Shown here: piece by piece, positions 1 through 8,893 of the stretch
How the letters are laid out: each line of letters opens with the position of its first letter
How positions within the stretch are numbered: position 1 is the stretch's first letter
Origin: CAIMMJ01 sp037131955
Lineage (GTDB): Bacteria; Bacteroidota; Bacteroidia; UBA4408
Direction of reading: 5' to 3'
Assembly: GCA_037131955.1 (NCBI GenBank)
Contig: JBAXQC010000045.1
Span: forward strand, 1-24,355
DNA length: 24,355 nt
The notes under the pieces: generated by a model
Seen by the model: only the letters and a program-made list of their open reading frames with translations
Told to the model about the DNA's origin: nothing
Database searches by the model: none
Made by a program: the position numbers and the translations under genes

Positions 1-187
1 AATTACACAATTCATCTCCATTTATTTTGTTGTACAAGTCTTGATCAGTTAAAGGATTTAATGAGTAACCCATGACCGTTGCCCCCATACTGTTTAACCA
101 ATAAAGCAACCAAGATCCCTTAAAGCCAGTATGCCCAGTAAGAAATACTTTTTTATCTTTATAAAAAGACTGAATATTCTTTAACAT
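1..187 (-). CDS. rfbG: CDP-glucose 4,6-dehydratase, N-terminal part (cut by window edge)
   Basis: Only the first 62 codons are present; the gene continues past the left edge. The start is the ATG at 187-185, and the protein opens MLKNIQSFYKDKKVFLTGHT. It holds the SDR nucleotide-binding glycine motif TGHTGFKG (residues 17-24), followed by SWLLYWL. The combination FYKDKKVFLTGHTGFKGSW is characteristic of RfbG, the NAD-dependent enzyme that converts CDP-glucose to CDP-4-keto-6-deoxyglucose in the cytoplasm. The assignment is strengthened by the neighbour 9 bases upstream, which encodes the enzyme that makes its substrate. The rest of the catalytic domain cannot be judged from here. Confidence 0.88.
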   Translation of the reverse strand, partial: MLKNIQSFYKDKKVFLTGHTGFKGSWLLYWLNSMGATVMGYSLNPLTDQDLYNKINGDELCN

Positions 188-196
188 AAAATTTTT

Positions 197-967
197 TTAC
201 CAAATTTTCCAAGGAGCTTTTCCTGTATTCCATTCTGCTTCTAATTCAACCTTATCTCTTAATGTGTCCATAGGTTTCCAAAATCCTTTATGCTTAAACG
301 CCACCATCTTATTTTCTTTAGCAATTTGTTCCATAGGATCACGCTCCCATAAAGTACTATCGCCATCTATATAATTAAAAACTTCAGGTTCACAAACAAA
401 GAAACCTCCATTTATCCAAGCACCATCGCCTTTTGGCTTTTCTAAAAAAGAAGTCACTTCTTCTTTATCATTAATATTTAATGCCCCAAATCTACCTGAA
501 GGTTGCACTGCAGTTACAGTCAAATATTTATTATTTGATTTATGAAATGTTACCAAATCTTTTATATTAACATCACCGATTCCATCTCCATAAGTTAACA
601 AAAAAGGATTGTTGCCAATATGTGATTGTATGCGCTTAATTCTTCCTCCAGTCATCGTCTCTTTACCGGTATCAACAAGTGTAATTTTCCATGGCTCTGC
701 ATTAGAATGGTGTGTTTCAATTGAATTATCAGCTAGATTTATGGTAACATCGGATTGATGCAAAAAATAATTGGTAAAATACTCTTTTATAAAATACCCT
801 TTATATCCCAAGCAAATAACAAACTCATTGAATCCATATGTTGAATACAATTTCATGATATGCCAAAGTATTGGCTTATCCCCAATATCTATCATGGGCT
901 TTGGTTTCAAAATGGTTTCTTCGCTCAAACGAGTTCCAAATCCTCCTGCTAGTATAACTACTTTCAT
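197..967 (-). CDS. rfbF: Glucose-1-phosphate cytidylyltransferase
   Basis: This 256-residue protein has the normal length for RfbF, which makes CDP-glucose from glucose 1-phosphate and CTP and so commits carbon to CDP-linked deoxysugars. It shows the nucleotidyltransferase signature LAGGFGTRL (residues 6-14), then KPKPM (21-25), the metal-site region YGDG (126-129) and the segment GFWKPMDTLRDK near the C terminus, all typical of this family. It lies 9 bases upstream of rfbG, the next enzyme in the pathway. A 42-base gap separates it from the preceding glycosyltransferase gene, one of the wider gaps in the cluster; no promoter box was recognised in that gap. The call is firm. Confidence 0.96.
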   Translation of the reverse strand: MKVVILAGGFGTRLSEETILKPKPMIDIGDKPILWHIMKLYSTYGFNEFVICLGYKGYFIKEYFTNYFLHQSDVTINLADNSIETHHSNAEPWKITLVDTGKETMTGGRIKRIQSHIGNNPFLLTYGDGIGDVNIKDLVTFHKSNNKYLTVTAVQPSGRFGALNINDKEEVTSFLEKPKGDGAWINGGFFVCEPEVFNYIDGDSTLWERDPMEQIAKENKMVAFKHKGFWKPMDTLRDKVELEAEWNTGKAPWKIW

Positions 968-1009
968 AAATCTGTTGATTAAATATTAAGTTACTAAATC
1001 AAATGCAAA

Positions 1010-1831
1010 TTACAAGTACCCACGAGTATCATTTGGAATCTGACCTGTGCGAATTCGCAATTGATCTGTTGGTATAAGTCTTTTACAAAAGAGTACAATA
1101 ATTTGATTCACCCAAATACAAGTATTAGCATAAGTGGGTGGCTTACTGAATGAGAAAATAATTTTAAAAAATTGAAAATTAATACGAACAAAAAGCTTTA
1201 CAAAAAACAGGAACCTCCATAATGAATTTTTATTGTCAAAAGATTGATCATGTAATTCAATATCCGTTAACTTATCAGCATTTAAATATTCATACTTAAC
1301 ATTTTTAACAATTGATGTGCCGAGAATATAATTTGCATAATGAGTATAAGTATTTTTTATGACCCCAATTTCTCCTTCAACCTCTGGCATATCATGAATA
1401 TTATTACCATTAAAAATAAACCCTTCTTTTTTAAATAATCTTAATTGAGGTTCAGGCCACATTCCGAGGCTCTCTCCAAAATCTATAGATTGGTGAAAGA
1501 TTTTAAATCCTTTAAGATTAGGGTACAAACTTATTTTTTCATACAATTCGTGTATTATCTCAGGGTTATACTCTTCATCTGTATGTACCCAAAGAATGTA
1601 TTCACAATTACTAAAATTCTTAAAATGAAAAAGTCGCTCTCTGATATCAACAATTTCGGATTCGAAATATTTAATTTTTCCACTAGCTAATTTATCAATG
1701 TAATTTTTTATATGCTCACCTCCAGAATTATCTTGAATAATTATTTCATCCAAATCCATTACACTTTCCAAACACTTAACAAAAGATTGAGTGAAAGAAT
1801 GGGTGGGTATATGTACACAGATTTTACTCAT
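1010..1831 (-). CDS. GT2-like glycosyltransferase (WaaE/KdtX-like)
   Basis: From the chosen start this is a 272-residue cytoplasmic glycosyltransferase. It begins MSKICVHIPTHSFTQ, has the beta-strand IIIQDNS (residues 30-36) in place of the usual DDGS, and carries an acidic metal-site candidate TDEE (84-87) after YILWVH. The layout resembles the WaaE/KdtX type of GT2 enzyme, where a short sugar-binding half is followed by a basic, partly hydrophobic C terminus. I chose ATG 1831, which overlaps the preceding gene by 8 bases and lies after an A-rich run. In-frame ATGs at 1852 and 1870 would add 7 or 14 residues but push into the neighbour. Donor and acceptor cannot be deduced. Confidence 0.82.
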   Translation of the reverse strand: MSKICVHIPTHSFTQSFVKCLESVMDLDEIIIQDNSGGEHIKNYIDKLASGKIKYFESEIVDIRERLFHFKNFSNCEYILWVHTDEEYNPEIIHELYEKISLYPNLKGFKIFHQSIDFGESLGMWPEPQLRLFKKEGFIFNGNNIHDMPEVEGEIGVIKNTYTHYANYILGTSIVKNVKYEYLNADKLTDIELHDQSFDNKNSLWRFLFFVKLFVRINFQFFKIIFSFSKPPTYANTCIWVNQIIVLFCKRLIPTDQLRIRTGQIPNDTRGYL

Positions 1832-2687
1832 TTTTTTTATTAAATTTAACATGATAGCTGAACTGAACAACTAAATATAAATATATTGGCATACCCACAA
1901 ATATCCAAATGAATGAAAAAAGTGTTGATTTGAATTTAAGTGAAAGCAAATTTTTATAACAGCCTCTTAAATGGGAATAAATCAAATAAATGGATGTTTT
2001 AAGTACTCTTCCAATAGATTGATAATTGTGCTTTGTCTCTAACAAATACCAATTAGTAATTCCTTTTTTAATTCCAAAAAGCTTATTCCGAAAAGAAATA
2101 AATCTAACTGGGTGAATAACAAAAGCTTTAACTACAAATTCATATTTATACTTTTTTATAAATCGAATAAAAAAGTCTTGATCCTCCTGTGCAGCAAATT
2201 TAAATTGTTCATCAAAACCATCTAATTCAAAAAATACATCACGCCTGATGCAAATATTTGCACTCCAAAAACAACCTCCATGCAAATTTATAGGGCATTC
2301 TGACATATCCAACTTTAACAGTTTTTCATTATCGGGTATTATAGCACCCTCAAAAGCAAATACTCCATCAAAACTTCGAATAGCGTAATAATAACTTTCT
2401 AATAAATTATTTGCCGGTATAATATCGTCATCTAAAAATAACAACCACTCCCCTCTAGCATGTTTTGCCCCATTATTTCGATTGGCAGCTGGACCTTTTT
2501 TGGGTCCTGAAACCCAATTGACGAATGAATATTTTTTTTTAATGAATTGTTTTGCAATATCATCTGTACTATCATCTGTAACAATTATTTCGTAATCAGA
2601 AATTACTACTTGGTTTATTAATAATGACAAGCATTTTCCTAATTGTTCATTTCTATTACAAGTAGGAATAATTATTGAAAAAAGCAA
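1824..2687 (-). CDS. GT2-family glycosyltransferase
   Basis: A 287-residue inverting GT-A glycosyltransferase. It has the GT2 N terminus FSIIIPTCNR, the nucleotide-binding strand IIVTDDSTDD (residues 34-43), the segment GPAANRNNGAKHARGEW and a clear metal-binding DDD at 86-88 (LLFLDDDI). The acceptor-side motif EDQDF (about residues 195-200) is also present. The last 30 or so residues contain a hydrophobic stretch (FIWIFVGMPIYLYLVV), so the enzyme may sit on the inner membrane, where lipid-linked glycan intermediates are built. It begins 15 bases after the previous gene and overlaps the following one by 8 bases. The sugar transferred is unknown. Confidence 0.92.
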   Translation of the reverse strand: MLFSIIIPTCNRNEQLGKCLSLLINQVVISDYEIIVTDDSTDDIAKQFIKKKYSFVNWVSGPKKGPAANRNNGAKHARGEWLLFLDDDIIPANNLLESYYYAIRSFDGVFAFEGAIIPDNEKLLKLDMSECPINLHGGCFWSANICIRRDVFFELDGFDEQFKFAAQEDQDFFIRFIKKYKYEFVVKAFVIHPVRFISFRNKLFGIKKGITNWYLLETKHNYQSIGRVLKTSIYLIYSHLRGCYKNLLSLKFKSTLFSFIWIFVGMPIYLYLVVQFSYHVKFNKKNE

Positions 2688-2702
2688 TTCTTATGTTTTG
2701 AT

Positions 2703-3785
2703 TTAATTATTATCAATTATTTTAATTAATGAACTACTGAATAGATTAATATTAAAGGTAGTTGAAGCAATTTGTTTTGCATTTTTACTCATTGCTTCAA
2801 ATAAATTTGTATCATTTAAAATTTTATCCGCCGCCGCCTTCCAAGCATTTACGTCATACGCATCAACCCATATGCCAAAATGATTTAATTCAGGATCAAT
2901 GTTAATATACTTGTTTCTAGTTATGATTGTTGGCATGCCTAAGGCTATAGAATCAGTTAAACTGGTTAATCCACATAAGCTGTCTTCATCATGCATCGGA
3001 ATCGCTAAAATTTTAGCAGATAAATACATTCCAATTAGTTCTATATAATCAAGTGCCTCCTGAGATTGCAACCATTTAATAGTAATATTATCAGTGTAAA
3101 ATGGTGGTAGTAACTTTTTTAATTCATCACTACAATAAATACAAACTTTTATTGAGGTATTATTAAAAGCTTTGATTAAAGTATGGTAGTCCCTGCCTGT
3201 TCTACCCACTGAAATAATATCGTAAATTTTAATAGGTTTTTGTATTTCAGTATTTACTTTGTTATAGTAATTTAGATCAGGTCCCCAAAACATTTCTTGA
3301 GAAATATCCTTTTTTGCTATATAATTTAATTGAGTCTCTACTATTTTAGATAGAGATAGAAATTGATAATGTCCATTGATAGAAAAAAATAAAGAATACT
3401 TTCTAAAATTAGCGAGTTGGCCTCTTAACATTGGATGATGAGCCAAAGCAATAATAGGCTTTCTAAATAATTTAAAATAGGACAAAACACCTAAAAATAT
3501 TGTTGTGTCTTGGCAGGGAGCATAAACTAAGTCGTAGTTTTTATAACTTAAAATAGCCTCAAATTGTTGTTGTAAATTGCCAACATAAAACAAAGGTATC
3601 CGTCTTAATATATTACTAAACTTATATAAGAAAGATCGATTATTAGGATCACTTATAATTATAGAATATCCCATTTTTTTTAATTCTACAATCCCGTATA
3701 AATGATGAGATGGTTTTTTCTCTTTTTCGTATTCTATTAATACCCGGCAAATGGAATAATTATTTAGAACTAATATTCGTATCAT
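2703..3785 (-). CDS. GT4-like glycosyltransferase
   Basis: A 360-residue protein with GT-B architecture: an N-terminal Rossmann-like half (MIRILVLNNY to about residue 185) and a C-terminal donor-binding half starting around IISVGRTGRDYHTL (191-203). The usual EX7E donor motif is degenerate: the matching stretch SLCGLTSLTDSIALGMP (269-285) keeps the small-residue turn and Gly-x-Pro but has Leu and Asp where the two glutamates usually fall. It is otherwise a complete enzyme. Its start overlaps the stop of the FkbM gene by one base (TAATG), so translation is probably coupled. Its role in glycan assembly is inferred from family and context; the donor sugar is not identifiable. Confidence 0.85.
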   Translation of the reverse strand: MIRILVLNNYSICRVLIEYEKEKKPSHHLYGIVELKKMGYSIIISDPNNRSFLYKFSNILRRIPLFYVGNLQQQFEAILSYKNYDLVYAPCQDTTIFLGVLSYFKLFRKPIIALAHHPMLRGQLANFRKYSLFFSINGHYQFLSLSKIVETQLNYIAKKDISQEMFWGPDLNYYNKVNTEIQKPIKIYDIISVGRTGRDYHTLIKAFNNTSIKVCIYCSDELKKLLPPFYTDNITIKWLQSQEALDYIELIGMYLSAKILAIPMHDEDSLCGLTSLTDSIALGMPTIITRNKYINIDPELNHFGIWVDAYDVNAWKAAADKILNDTNLFEAMSKNAKQIASTTFNINLFSSSLIKIIDNN

Positions 3786-4684
3786 TAAGAAAGTGACTTA
3801 GATGCTCTCAGTATCCCTCTTCTTAAGTACGGAGGGCGAAGATTATTTGTAATATAAAAAAGCATATAGCCATTTGAATGCTGCACAGAAAATCCATACT
3901 TGTTACCTAATAATTCAGCAAATTCTTCAAAATCAAATTGTTTATGATATGTAGTAATTGCAATTTTGATATTATTGTTACGACTCAGAATCAGATTGGC
4001 TCCAGCTAGTACTTTGGATTCGGCTCCTTCTACATCAGCTTTTATGAAATTTATTTCAGTATCCTTAAAAAAGTTGTCTAAAGTTATTTGATCTCCTCTA
4101 TCTTCATCACTTACAAATTTATTAATAATTTGAATTTTATCTGCCCATGGCTTAAAAGTATAATTTAGGGCCTCTATCCAAGTATCTTCAGTTTCAAATA
4201 AATATGCTTGTTTTATTTTTTCAATTACACTTAAAGTGAAAATACCTTCTGCTGCACCGATATCAACAATAATTGAGCCTTCATCAACAGAAAAATCTTC
4301 TGTTAAATATAAATGTGGCGATTTTTTATTTTGTTCATTAAGCAGACCAAAATACACCCCTTTGATTTCTACTTCAGTCATATTTCTTCTAAAGTAAAGT
4401 CTATGTGTGTTATGTAAAACATAACTAAGTCCAATTGATTCATCAAAATAAACTTTTACAGAAAGATAATCCCAACTAGTTGTGTAATCATAAGGAAAAA
4501 CTACTAACCCACCAGCCTTTTTTAAATAATGTATGACTTCCTCTTCATCACTATTAAGATTCTTTTTATTATCATAAAAATTAATAATTTCATTAAACTG
4601 TCTTTTCCAACGCATGCTATTTCTTATATTATTTATTGGCGCTTTAATAAAATCAGGAATATTTCTCTTGAATAATGATAGCAT
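3785..4684 (-). CDS. FkbM-family SAM-dependent methyltransferase
   Basis: This 299-residue protein has the class I methyltransferase motif VDIGAAEGIFT (residues 140-150), an acidic residue ending the second strand (YLFETE, 161-166) and the FkbM hallmark FIKADVEGAESKVLAGA (213-229). FkbM enzymes commonly O-methylate sugars in polyketides, glycolipids and surface polysaccharides. About 130 residues precede the catalytic core; this is a long N-terminal extension I cannot assign. The gene sits between two GT4 genes (8-base gap upstream, 1-base TAATG overlap downstream). The likely job is methylation of a hydroxyl on the exported glycan, possibly as a chain cap, but position and substrate are inference. 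Confidence 0.9.
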   Translation of the reverse strand: MLSLFKRNIPDFIKAPINNIRNSMRWKRQFNEIINFYDNKKNLNSDEEEVIHYLKKAGGLVVFPYDYTTSWDYLSVKVYFDESIGLSYVLHNTHRLYFRRNMTEVEIKGVYFGLLNEQNKKSPHLYLTEDFSVDEGSIIVDIGAAEGIFTLSVIEKIKQAYLFETEDTWIEALNYTFKPWADKIQIINKFVSDEDRGDQITLDNFFKDTEINFIKADVEGAESKVLAGANLILSRNNNIKIAITTYHKQFDFEEFAELLGNKYGFSVQHSNGYMLFYITNNLRPPYLRRGILRASKSLS

Positions 4685-4692
4685 ATTAAGTT

Positions 4693-5808
4693 TTAATTGT
4701 TTTGAACAGCAGTATTAAACATGTTTAAATACGCTTTCTCGAGTACATCCCAAATATAATTCTCCTTAACAAAATTTATACGTTCTTGTTTTTCTAAAAG
4801 AGATAATGGATGATCCAATGTATCCTTCAATTTATTTCGAATTTCATCTATATTATTACAATCTATGAGCGATGCGCTATTCTTTAATACATAGCGTGAT
4901 TCGTAAAAATCACAACAAATTACTGGCAATCCAACAGAAATTGCTTCTAACGCAGCTAAGCCAAAAGATTCTTTTTTGGAGAGCAAAACAAAAACATCAG
5001 ATTCATTTAGATAGGAGTAGAGAGTGCTTCTGTTAACCCTATCTACAAAATAATTGCCCTTACCAAAACTAGAATCTAAAGCAGTAATAATACCAGGAGT
5101 TTCATTTGAACTCTCTCCTAATAAAACTGGGAAATAAATATTTGGTTGATGAGACAAAATTTTCACAAAAAAACCCATTCTTTTTATAGATTCATCTATC
5201 ACACCAACACTAATAATAATTTTTTTTCCAATCGATTTTGCTTCATAAATACATTTATCAATTGAAGTAGGTTTATAATTAATTGTTACAAAATGAGGTA
5301 AAACGAACTGTCTAGCTTTAGGATATCCTTTTTTAACCAAATCATTATAATACACATCTGTAATATGATGTACAAAATCTTTTTTAATATTATATAAACC
5401 AGGGCTTACTTGACCACCAGTATATAATACCAAAGAATAATCTAAGTTTAATAATTTTCTAATTTTGAATAAATAACAATACAATTTATATTCTCCCAAA
5501 TAGATTGCATTTGGCTTTTTAAATAATATTTCCACTAATAAACTAAAAAAAAAACTGATTAGCTCGAGTTCAGCTGTGTTATTCTTCCCAATTAATTGAA
5601 TACAAAAGCGATTTGTTCTTGAAATGCAAAATAATTTTTTGGAATTATTAAAAGAACTGTAATAGTTACCACCAGTATATAGTTTAGTTGTAAATAGTGC
5701 ATTTGTTGTTTGTAGTTTATCACTTAAGTCAGACATATAAGTTTCAAAACCTCGCTGAACGATACCCAATCCAGTACAAATCAAAAAAAGTTGTTTTTTT
5801 CTCAACAT
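4693..5808 (-). CDS. GT4-family glycosyltransferase
   Basis: A 371-residue retaining GT-B enzyme. The C-terminal donor domain starts near KKIIISVGVID (residues 195-205) and contains the canonical EX7E motif ESFGLAALE (E280 and E288) followed by AISVGLPVICCD. The N-terminal half includes an unusual hydrophobic segment (ELISFFFSLLVEILF, about 82-96) that could contact the membrane. The start codon shares its A with the stop of the preceding gene (TAATG), indicating translational coupling, and 8 bases separate it from the FkbM gene that follows. The function is glycosyl transfer in the polysaccharide pathway; specificity is unknown. Confidence 0.93.
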   Translation of the reverse strand: MLRKKQLFLICTGLGIVQRGFETYMSDLSDKLQTTNALFTTKLYTGGNYYSSFNNSKKLFCISRTNRFCIQLIGKNNTAELELISFFFSLLVEILFKKPNAIYLGEYKLYCYLFKIRKLLNLDYSLVLYTGGQVSPGLYNIKKDFVHHITDVYYNDLVKKGYPKARQFVLPHFVTINYKPTSIDKCIYEAKSIGKKIIISVGVIDESIKRMGFFVKILSHQPNIYFPVLLGESSNETPGIITALDSSFGKGNYFVDRVNRSTLYSYLNESDVFVLLSKKESFGLAALEAISVGLPVICCDFYESRYVLKNSASLIDCNNIDEIRNKLKDTLDHPLSLLEKQERINFVKENYIWDVLEKAYLNMFNTAVQNN

Positions 5809-6938
5809 TAATTTTGGTAAATTTTTTCAAGTTGATTTGCAATTGCTAGCCAAGAATAAACTGCATTCAATTGCTCAATATCAAAATTTGGTTTTCCTTT
5901 ACCAGCTTTATCTTCAATTAATCGAAGAAGTCCATCTACCCAATCTTTTTTTGTATTACCACCGTCATAAACAAAATTTAATTTTTCGCCAATTGATTTT
6001 AATTCTCCAACACTAGAATAATACACAGGAGTTCCTGAAGATAAGTAATCAAAAAACTTTATAGGGAATCTACTTTTATTAAAAATAGAATCTTCTAAAG
6101 GCAACAATCCGATATCAATTAATGATGCGATAAATTTTGCTTCCTTCGCGCTAACCTCACCTAGGTACTGCATATTTGGAACAGATAATAACCCAGATTC
6201 AATTATTTGTGTTTTTGCTGGTCCAACAATGATAAATTTGACTTTTCTGTATTTTTGAAGTACTAATTTTGCGGCATCAATAATCCAATCTAATTCGGCA
6301 GCTGTTTTACCAATATAACCTAAATAAAAAGTATTGGATTCTTTTATAAATATTGTACCAACATCAATTTTTTCATCGTCTATATTTGGCCAAAATCCAT
6401 TATAAATAATGTTTTTATTAGAAGATTGAGGGAGTTTATTTTTTAAATATTCAGAACAAACTGTAGTTGAAATTGCTTGTTTTGGAATTTTTCGCTCTAA
6501 TAAAGCGACTAACTTAAAAGTGTACCAATCCCTTAACGAATGTGGAGTTTTAAAAAGTCCCCCAGTCCACAAATCATCCCAATCATAAAAAAACTTTGCT
6601 TTCCTTCTAGTCTTCAAAAAATACCATGGTAAATAAGCCTGAAGGAATGGTTGAAATAAGTGATATGCGTCATAGTCATTATCTACCTTCTGAAACAATC
6701 GATACAAACCGCTTACGGGATCAGATGGATTTCCAAAAATTCTACTTGTAATTAATGAAGGTGTAATTCTATATTCAACGCCATCCCTAATTTCATTCCT
6801 TTTTCTCGCCTTATAGTTAAAGTCACCGGCATAAACGTGAACTTCATGCCCATTCAACACTAAGCCTTTCGCTAGATTATGCCAACGGAAATAAGTTCCA
6901 GCTTCATGACAGTATTGTACAAAGAATGCTATTTTCAC
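5808..6938 (-). CDS. GT4-like glycosyltransferase
   Basis: A 376-residue GT-B glycosyltransferase. The N terminus MKIAFFVQYCHEAGTYFRWH leads into LAKGLVLNGHEVHVYAG (residues 22-38), a common GT4 acceptor-domain pattern. The donor half begins at FYLGYIGKTAAELDW (204-218), with IIVGP (236-240) and the motif PIKFFDYLSSGTPV (292-305), typical of GT4 enzymes where the second glutamate of EX7E is replaced by Asp. Its start follows the stop of the upstream SDR gene with no spare base, and it overlaps the downstream GT4 gene by one base. The enzyme is intact and the family call is firm; the sugar is not known. Confidence 0.92.
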   Translation of the reverse strand: MKIAFFVQYCHEAGTYFRWHNLAKGLVLNGHEVHVYAGDFNYKARKRNEIRDGVEYRITPSLITSRIFGNPSDPVSGLYRLFQKVDNDYDAYHLFQPFLQAYLPWYFLKTRRKAKFFYDWDDLWTGGLFKTPHSLRDWYTFKLVALLERKIPKQAISTTVCSEYLKNKLPQSSNKNIIYNGFWPNIDDEKIDVGTIFIKESNTFYLGYIGKTAAELDWIIDAAKLVLQKYRKVKFIIVGPAKTQIIESGLLSVPNMQYLGEVSAKEAKFIASLIDIGLLPLEDSIFNKSRFPIKFFDYLSSGTPVYYSSVGELKSIGEKLNFVYDGGNTKKDWVDGLLRLIEDKAGKGKPNFDIEQLNAVYSWLAIANQLEKIYQN

Positions 6939-8000
6939 TTAATTAATTCGGGAAATATGATCAAGGTTATTTCGCCCATAGACTAAAATTTGATCTAAAA
7001 TTTCATGAGCGGAAACAGATGGTTCCCAATTCCAATAAGAATGGGCTAAAGAAAAATCAGTGGAGTAATAAGGAATGTCAAATATTCTATTTTCAGGAAC
7101 AGAGCCAATGGTTTTATTTGTTTGAATATGAGTGTCACAAAAAACATTTAATTCAAACAAGCTCAATGTATTCTGAACTCCACCTCCCAAATTAATTATC
7201 CGTGGAGAATTGTCAACAGGTGCATTAATTTGAAGATTTATTATATTATAAATATCACACGGGTGTATCAAATCTCTAGCTTGTAATCCTGTGCCCCCAA
7301 AACCAATATACGAAAGTGGCTTGTTTAACAAATATTGATAAACCCAATAAGAAAAAATTCCTTGATCTATTTTACCAAATTGTCCTGGACCTGCAATAAC
7401 TCCACAACGATTAATCCAAACAGGAAAGCCAAAACTATAATGATACTCTAAAGCTAAAACTTCACTGGCTAATTTAGTAGCACCATATAAAGAAATAGGA
7501 GCCGATGTACTAAAATGTTCTGCAACTCCTTTCTCAGAGAATCCAATAGGTAAATTACCAGATGTTGGAATTTCAAAACTTTTGCCATTTGAACAAAATG
7601 GAACACTATTTAATACATTAATACTATATACCCTACTAGTACTTAGCATAATAAATCCAGCATTGTCTTGTTTGCATTTTTCTAGTAGGTAAAAAGTGCC
7701 AGTTAGATTATTATTAATTAAATTAAGACTTCCGCCATCCAAGCCAGCTAAAACCGAAGGCTCTGCTGCACAATCAATAACCCAGTTGACTTTGGGTAAA
7801 GCCATAATATCCGACTGAATACTAATGTCTCCTTTGAAAAAAGTACAACCAAGTTTTTCAAGTTGTCCAATATGAGATTCACTTCCTTTTCTGCTAAGAT
7901 TATCAATACCAAATAGTTCTACCGATTTATCAGAAGACCTTAGGTATTCAACAATCTTACAACCTACAAAGCCCGCAGCGCCAGTAATAAGTATTTTCAA
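6939..8000 (-). CDS. NAD-dependent epimerase/dehydratase, CDP-paratose 2-epimerase-like
   Basis: A 353-residue extended SDR protein. It has the cofactor motif TGAAGFVG (residues 6-13), an acidic residue after strand 2 in GIDNLSRKG (31-39), the catalytic trio region STSRVY (120-125) and Y172xxxK176 in LYGATK. The DNLSRKG segment, the later LQARDLIHPCDI and the INLGGG segment resemble CDP-tyvelose/CDP-paratose 2-epimerase (RfbE) of O-antigen pathways. With rfbF and rfbG in the same cluster, a CDP-sugar substrate is plausible, but a different nucleotide sugar cannot be excluded. The gene overlaps the preceding GT2 gene by 4 bases (ATGA) and abuts the following one. Its catalytic residues are intact, unlike the related protein at 8862-9920. 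Confidence 0.88.
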   Translation of the reverse strand: MKILITGAAGFVGCKIVEYLRSSDKSVELFGIDNLSRKGSESHIGQLEKLGCTFFKGDISIQSDIMALPKVNWVIDCAAEPSVLAGLDGGSLNLINNNLTGTFYLLEKCKQDNAGFIMLSTSRVYSINVLNSVPFCSNGKSFEIPTSGNLPIGFSEKGVAEHFSTSAPISLYGATKLASEVLALEYHYSFGFPVWINRCGVIAGPGQFGKIDQGIFSYWVYQYLLNKPLSYIGFGGTGLQARDLIHPCDIYNIINLQINAPVDNSPRIINLGGGVQNTLSLFELNVFCDTHIQTNKTIGSVPENRIFDIPYYSTDFSLAHSYWNWEPSVSAHEILDQILVYGRNNLDHISRIN

Positions 8001-8893
8001 TGCGAGAAAATAAATTTAATTTTTCTAGAAATAGATTCAATCTTATTAAATACCTTATACAAAAGCGGATAATTAAAATTTTTTAGCATAATTCTATCAT
8101 TCAATTTCCTTAATAATACTTCCTTATCTGAAATTTCGATCTCTTCCAAAAAGAAATACAATACCTGATTGTAAATAGCAGAAATTTGATTCCACCTATT
8201 TAGAGTGATAGAATCATCTTTGCCTTCAAAAAAAGATGAAATAAATGGCAAGCCAATACCTATAGAATTGACAGGTTGTAAACTAGATAATATTAATAAT
8301 ATATCTGCTCCAGCCCCAGTTTCATTAATAGTTTTATTTATTTCAGCATTAAAATAAAAATTTCTAAATGAAATAGCATTCTTTCTAAAAATACAATTCC
8401 CAGGAGAAAGCGAAAGATTATGATGCAATACCAACTGTTTAAAATATGAGCTAAGATTAAAATGAGTTATTGAACTAGGCTTATATAATAATTCATCATG
8501 ATCTTCTCCTTTATAAATTACTCCAGAAAAAGCAAGATTTACATTCTCATTCTCGATAAAGTATTTTACTAATTGCTCGCAAAAGTGTTCGTCCACCCAG
8601 TCATCAGAAAATAAAATTTTAACCAGTTCGCCATTTGAATATGAAAAGGCCTTCTTCCAATTGTTGAGTAAGCCAATATTTGTTTTATTATGGTAATAAA
8701 ATAAACGAGGGTCATTGATTGACTTTTTGATAAGTAAAAAAGTATCTTCATTTTCTGAATTATCAGTTACAATAACCTCAATATTTTTATAAGTCTGGTT
8801 AAGAGCCGATTTAATAGCTCTTAAAGTTTTTTCTGGCCTATTGAATGTAGGTATTAGGAAACTAATTAACACTTCGCCTACTTTTCCATGCAT
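7997..8893 (-). CDS. GT2-family glycosyltransferase
   Basis: A 298-residue GT-A enzyme with the N-terminal pattern ISFLIPTFNRPEKTLRAI, the nucleotide-binding strand VIVTDNSENED (residues 40-50), the middle block NIGLLNNW (72-79) and a metal-site SDD (96-98, ILFSDDW). It sits between two SDR genes that are related to each other. The ATG at 8893 overlaps the preceding gene by 32 bases; an in-frame GTG at 8872 would cut the overlap to 11 bases and start the protein right at the conserved LISFLIPTFNR strand, so the true start may be there. The family is certain, the transferred sugar unknown. Confidence 0.9.
   Translation of the reverse strand: MHGKVGEVLISFLIPTFNRPEKTLRAIKSALNQTYKNIEVIVTDNSENEDTFLLIKKSINDPRLFYYHNKTNIGLLNNWKKAFSYSNGELVKILFSDDWVDEHFCEQLVKYFIENENVNLAFSGVIYKGEDHDELLYKPSSITHFNLSSYFKQLVLHHNLSLSPGNCIFRKNAISFRNFYFNAEINKTINETGAGADILLILSSLQPVNSIGIGLPFISSFFEGKDDSITLNRWNQISAIYNQVLYFFLEEIEISDKEVLLRKLNDRIMLKNFNYPLLYKVFNKIESISRKIKFIFSH

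Noticed and set aside
771..989. Plus-strand open frames inside the minus-strand cluster, such as 771-989, 18791-19168 and 20879-21226
   Set aside because: Each is antisense to a well-supported gene, and none has recognisable domains or a promoter.
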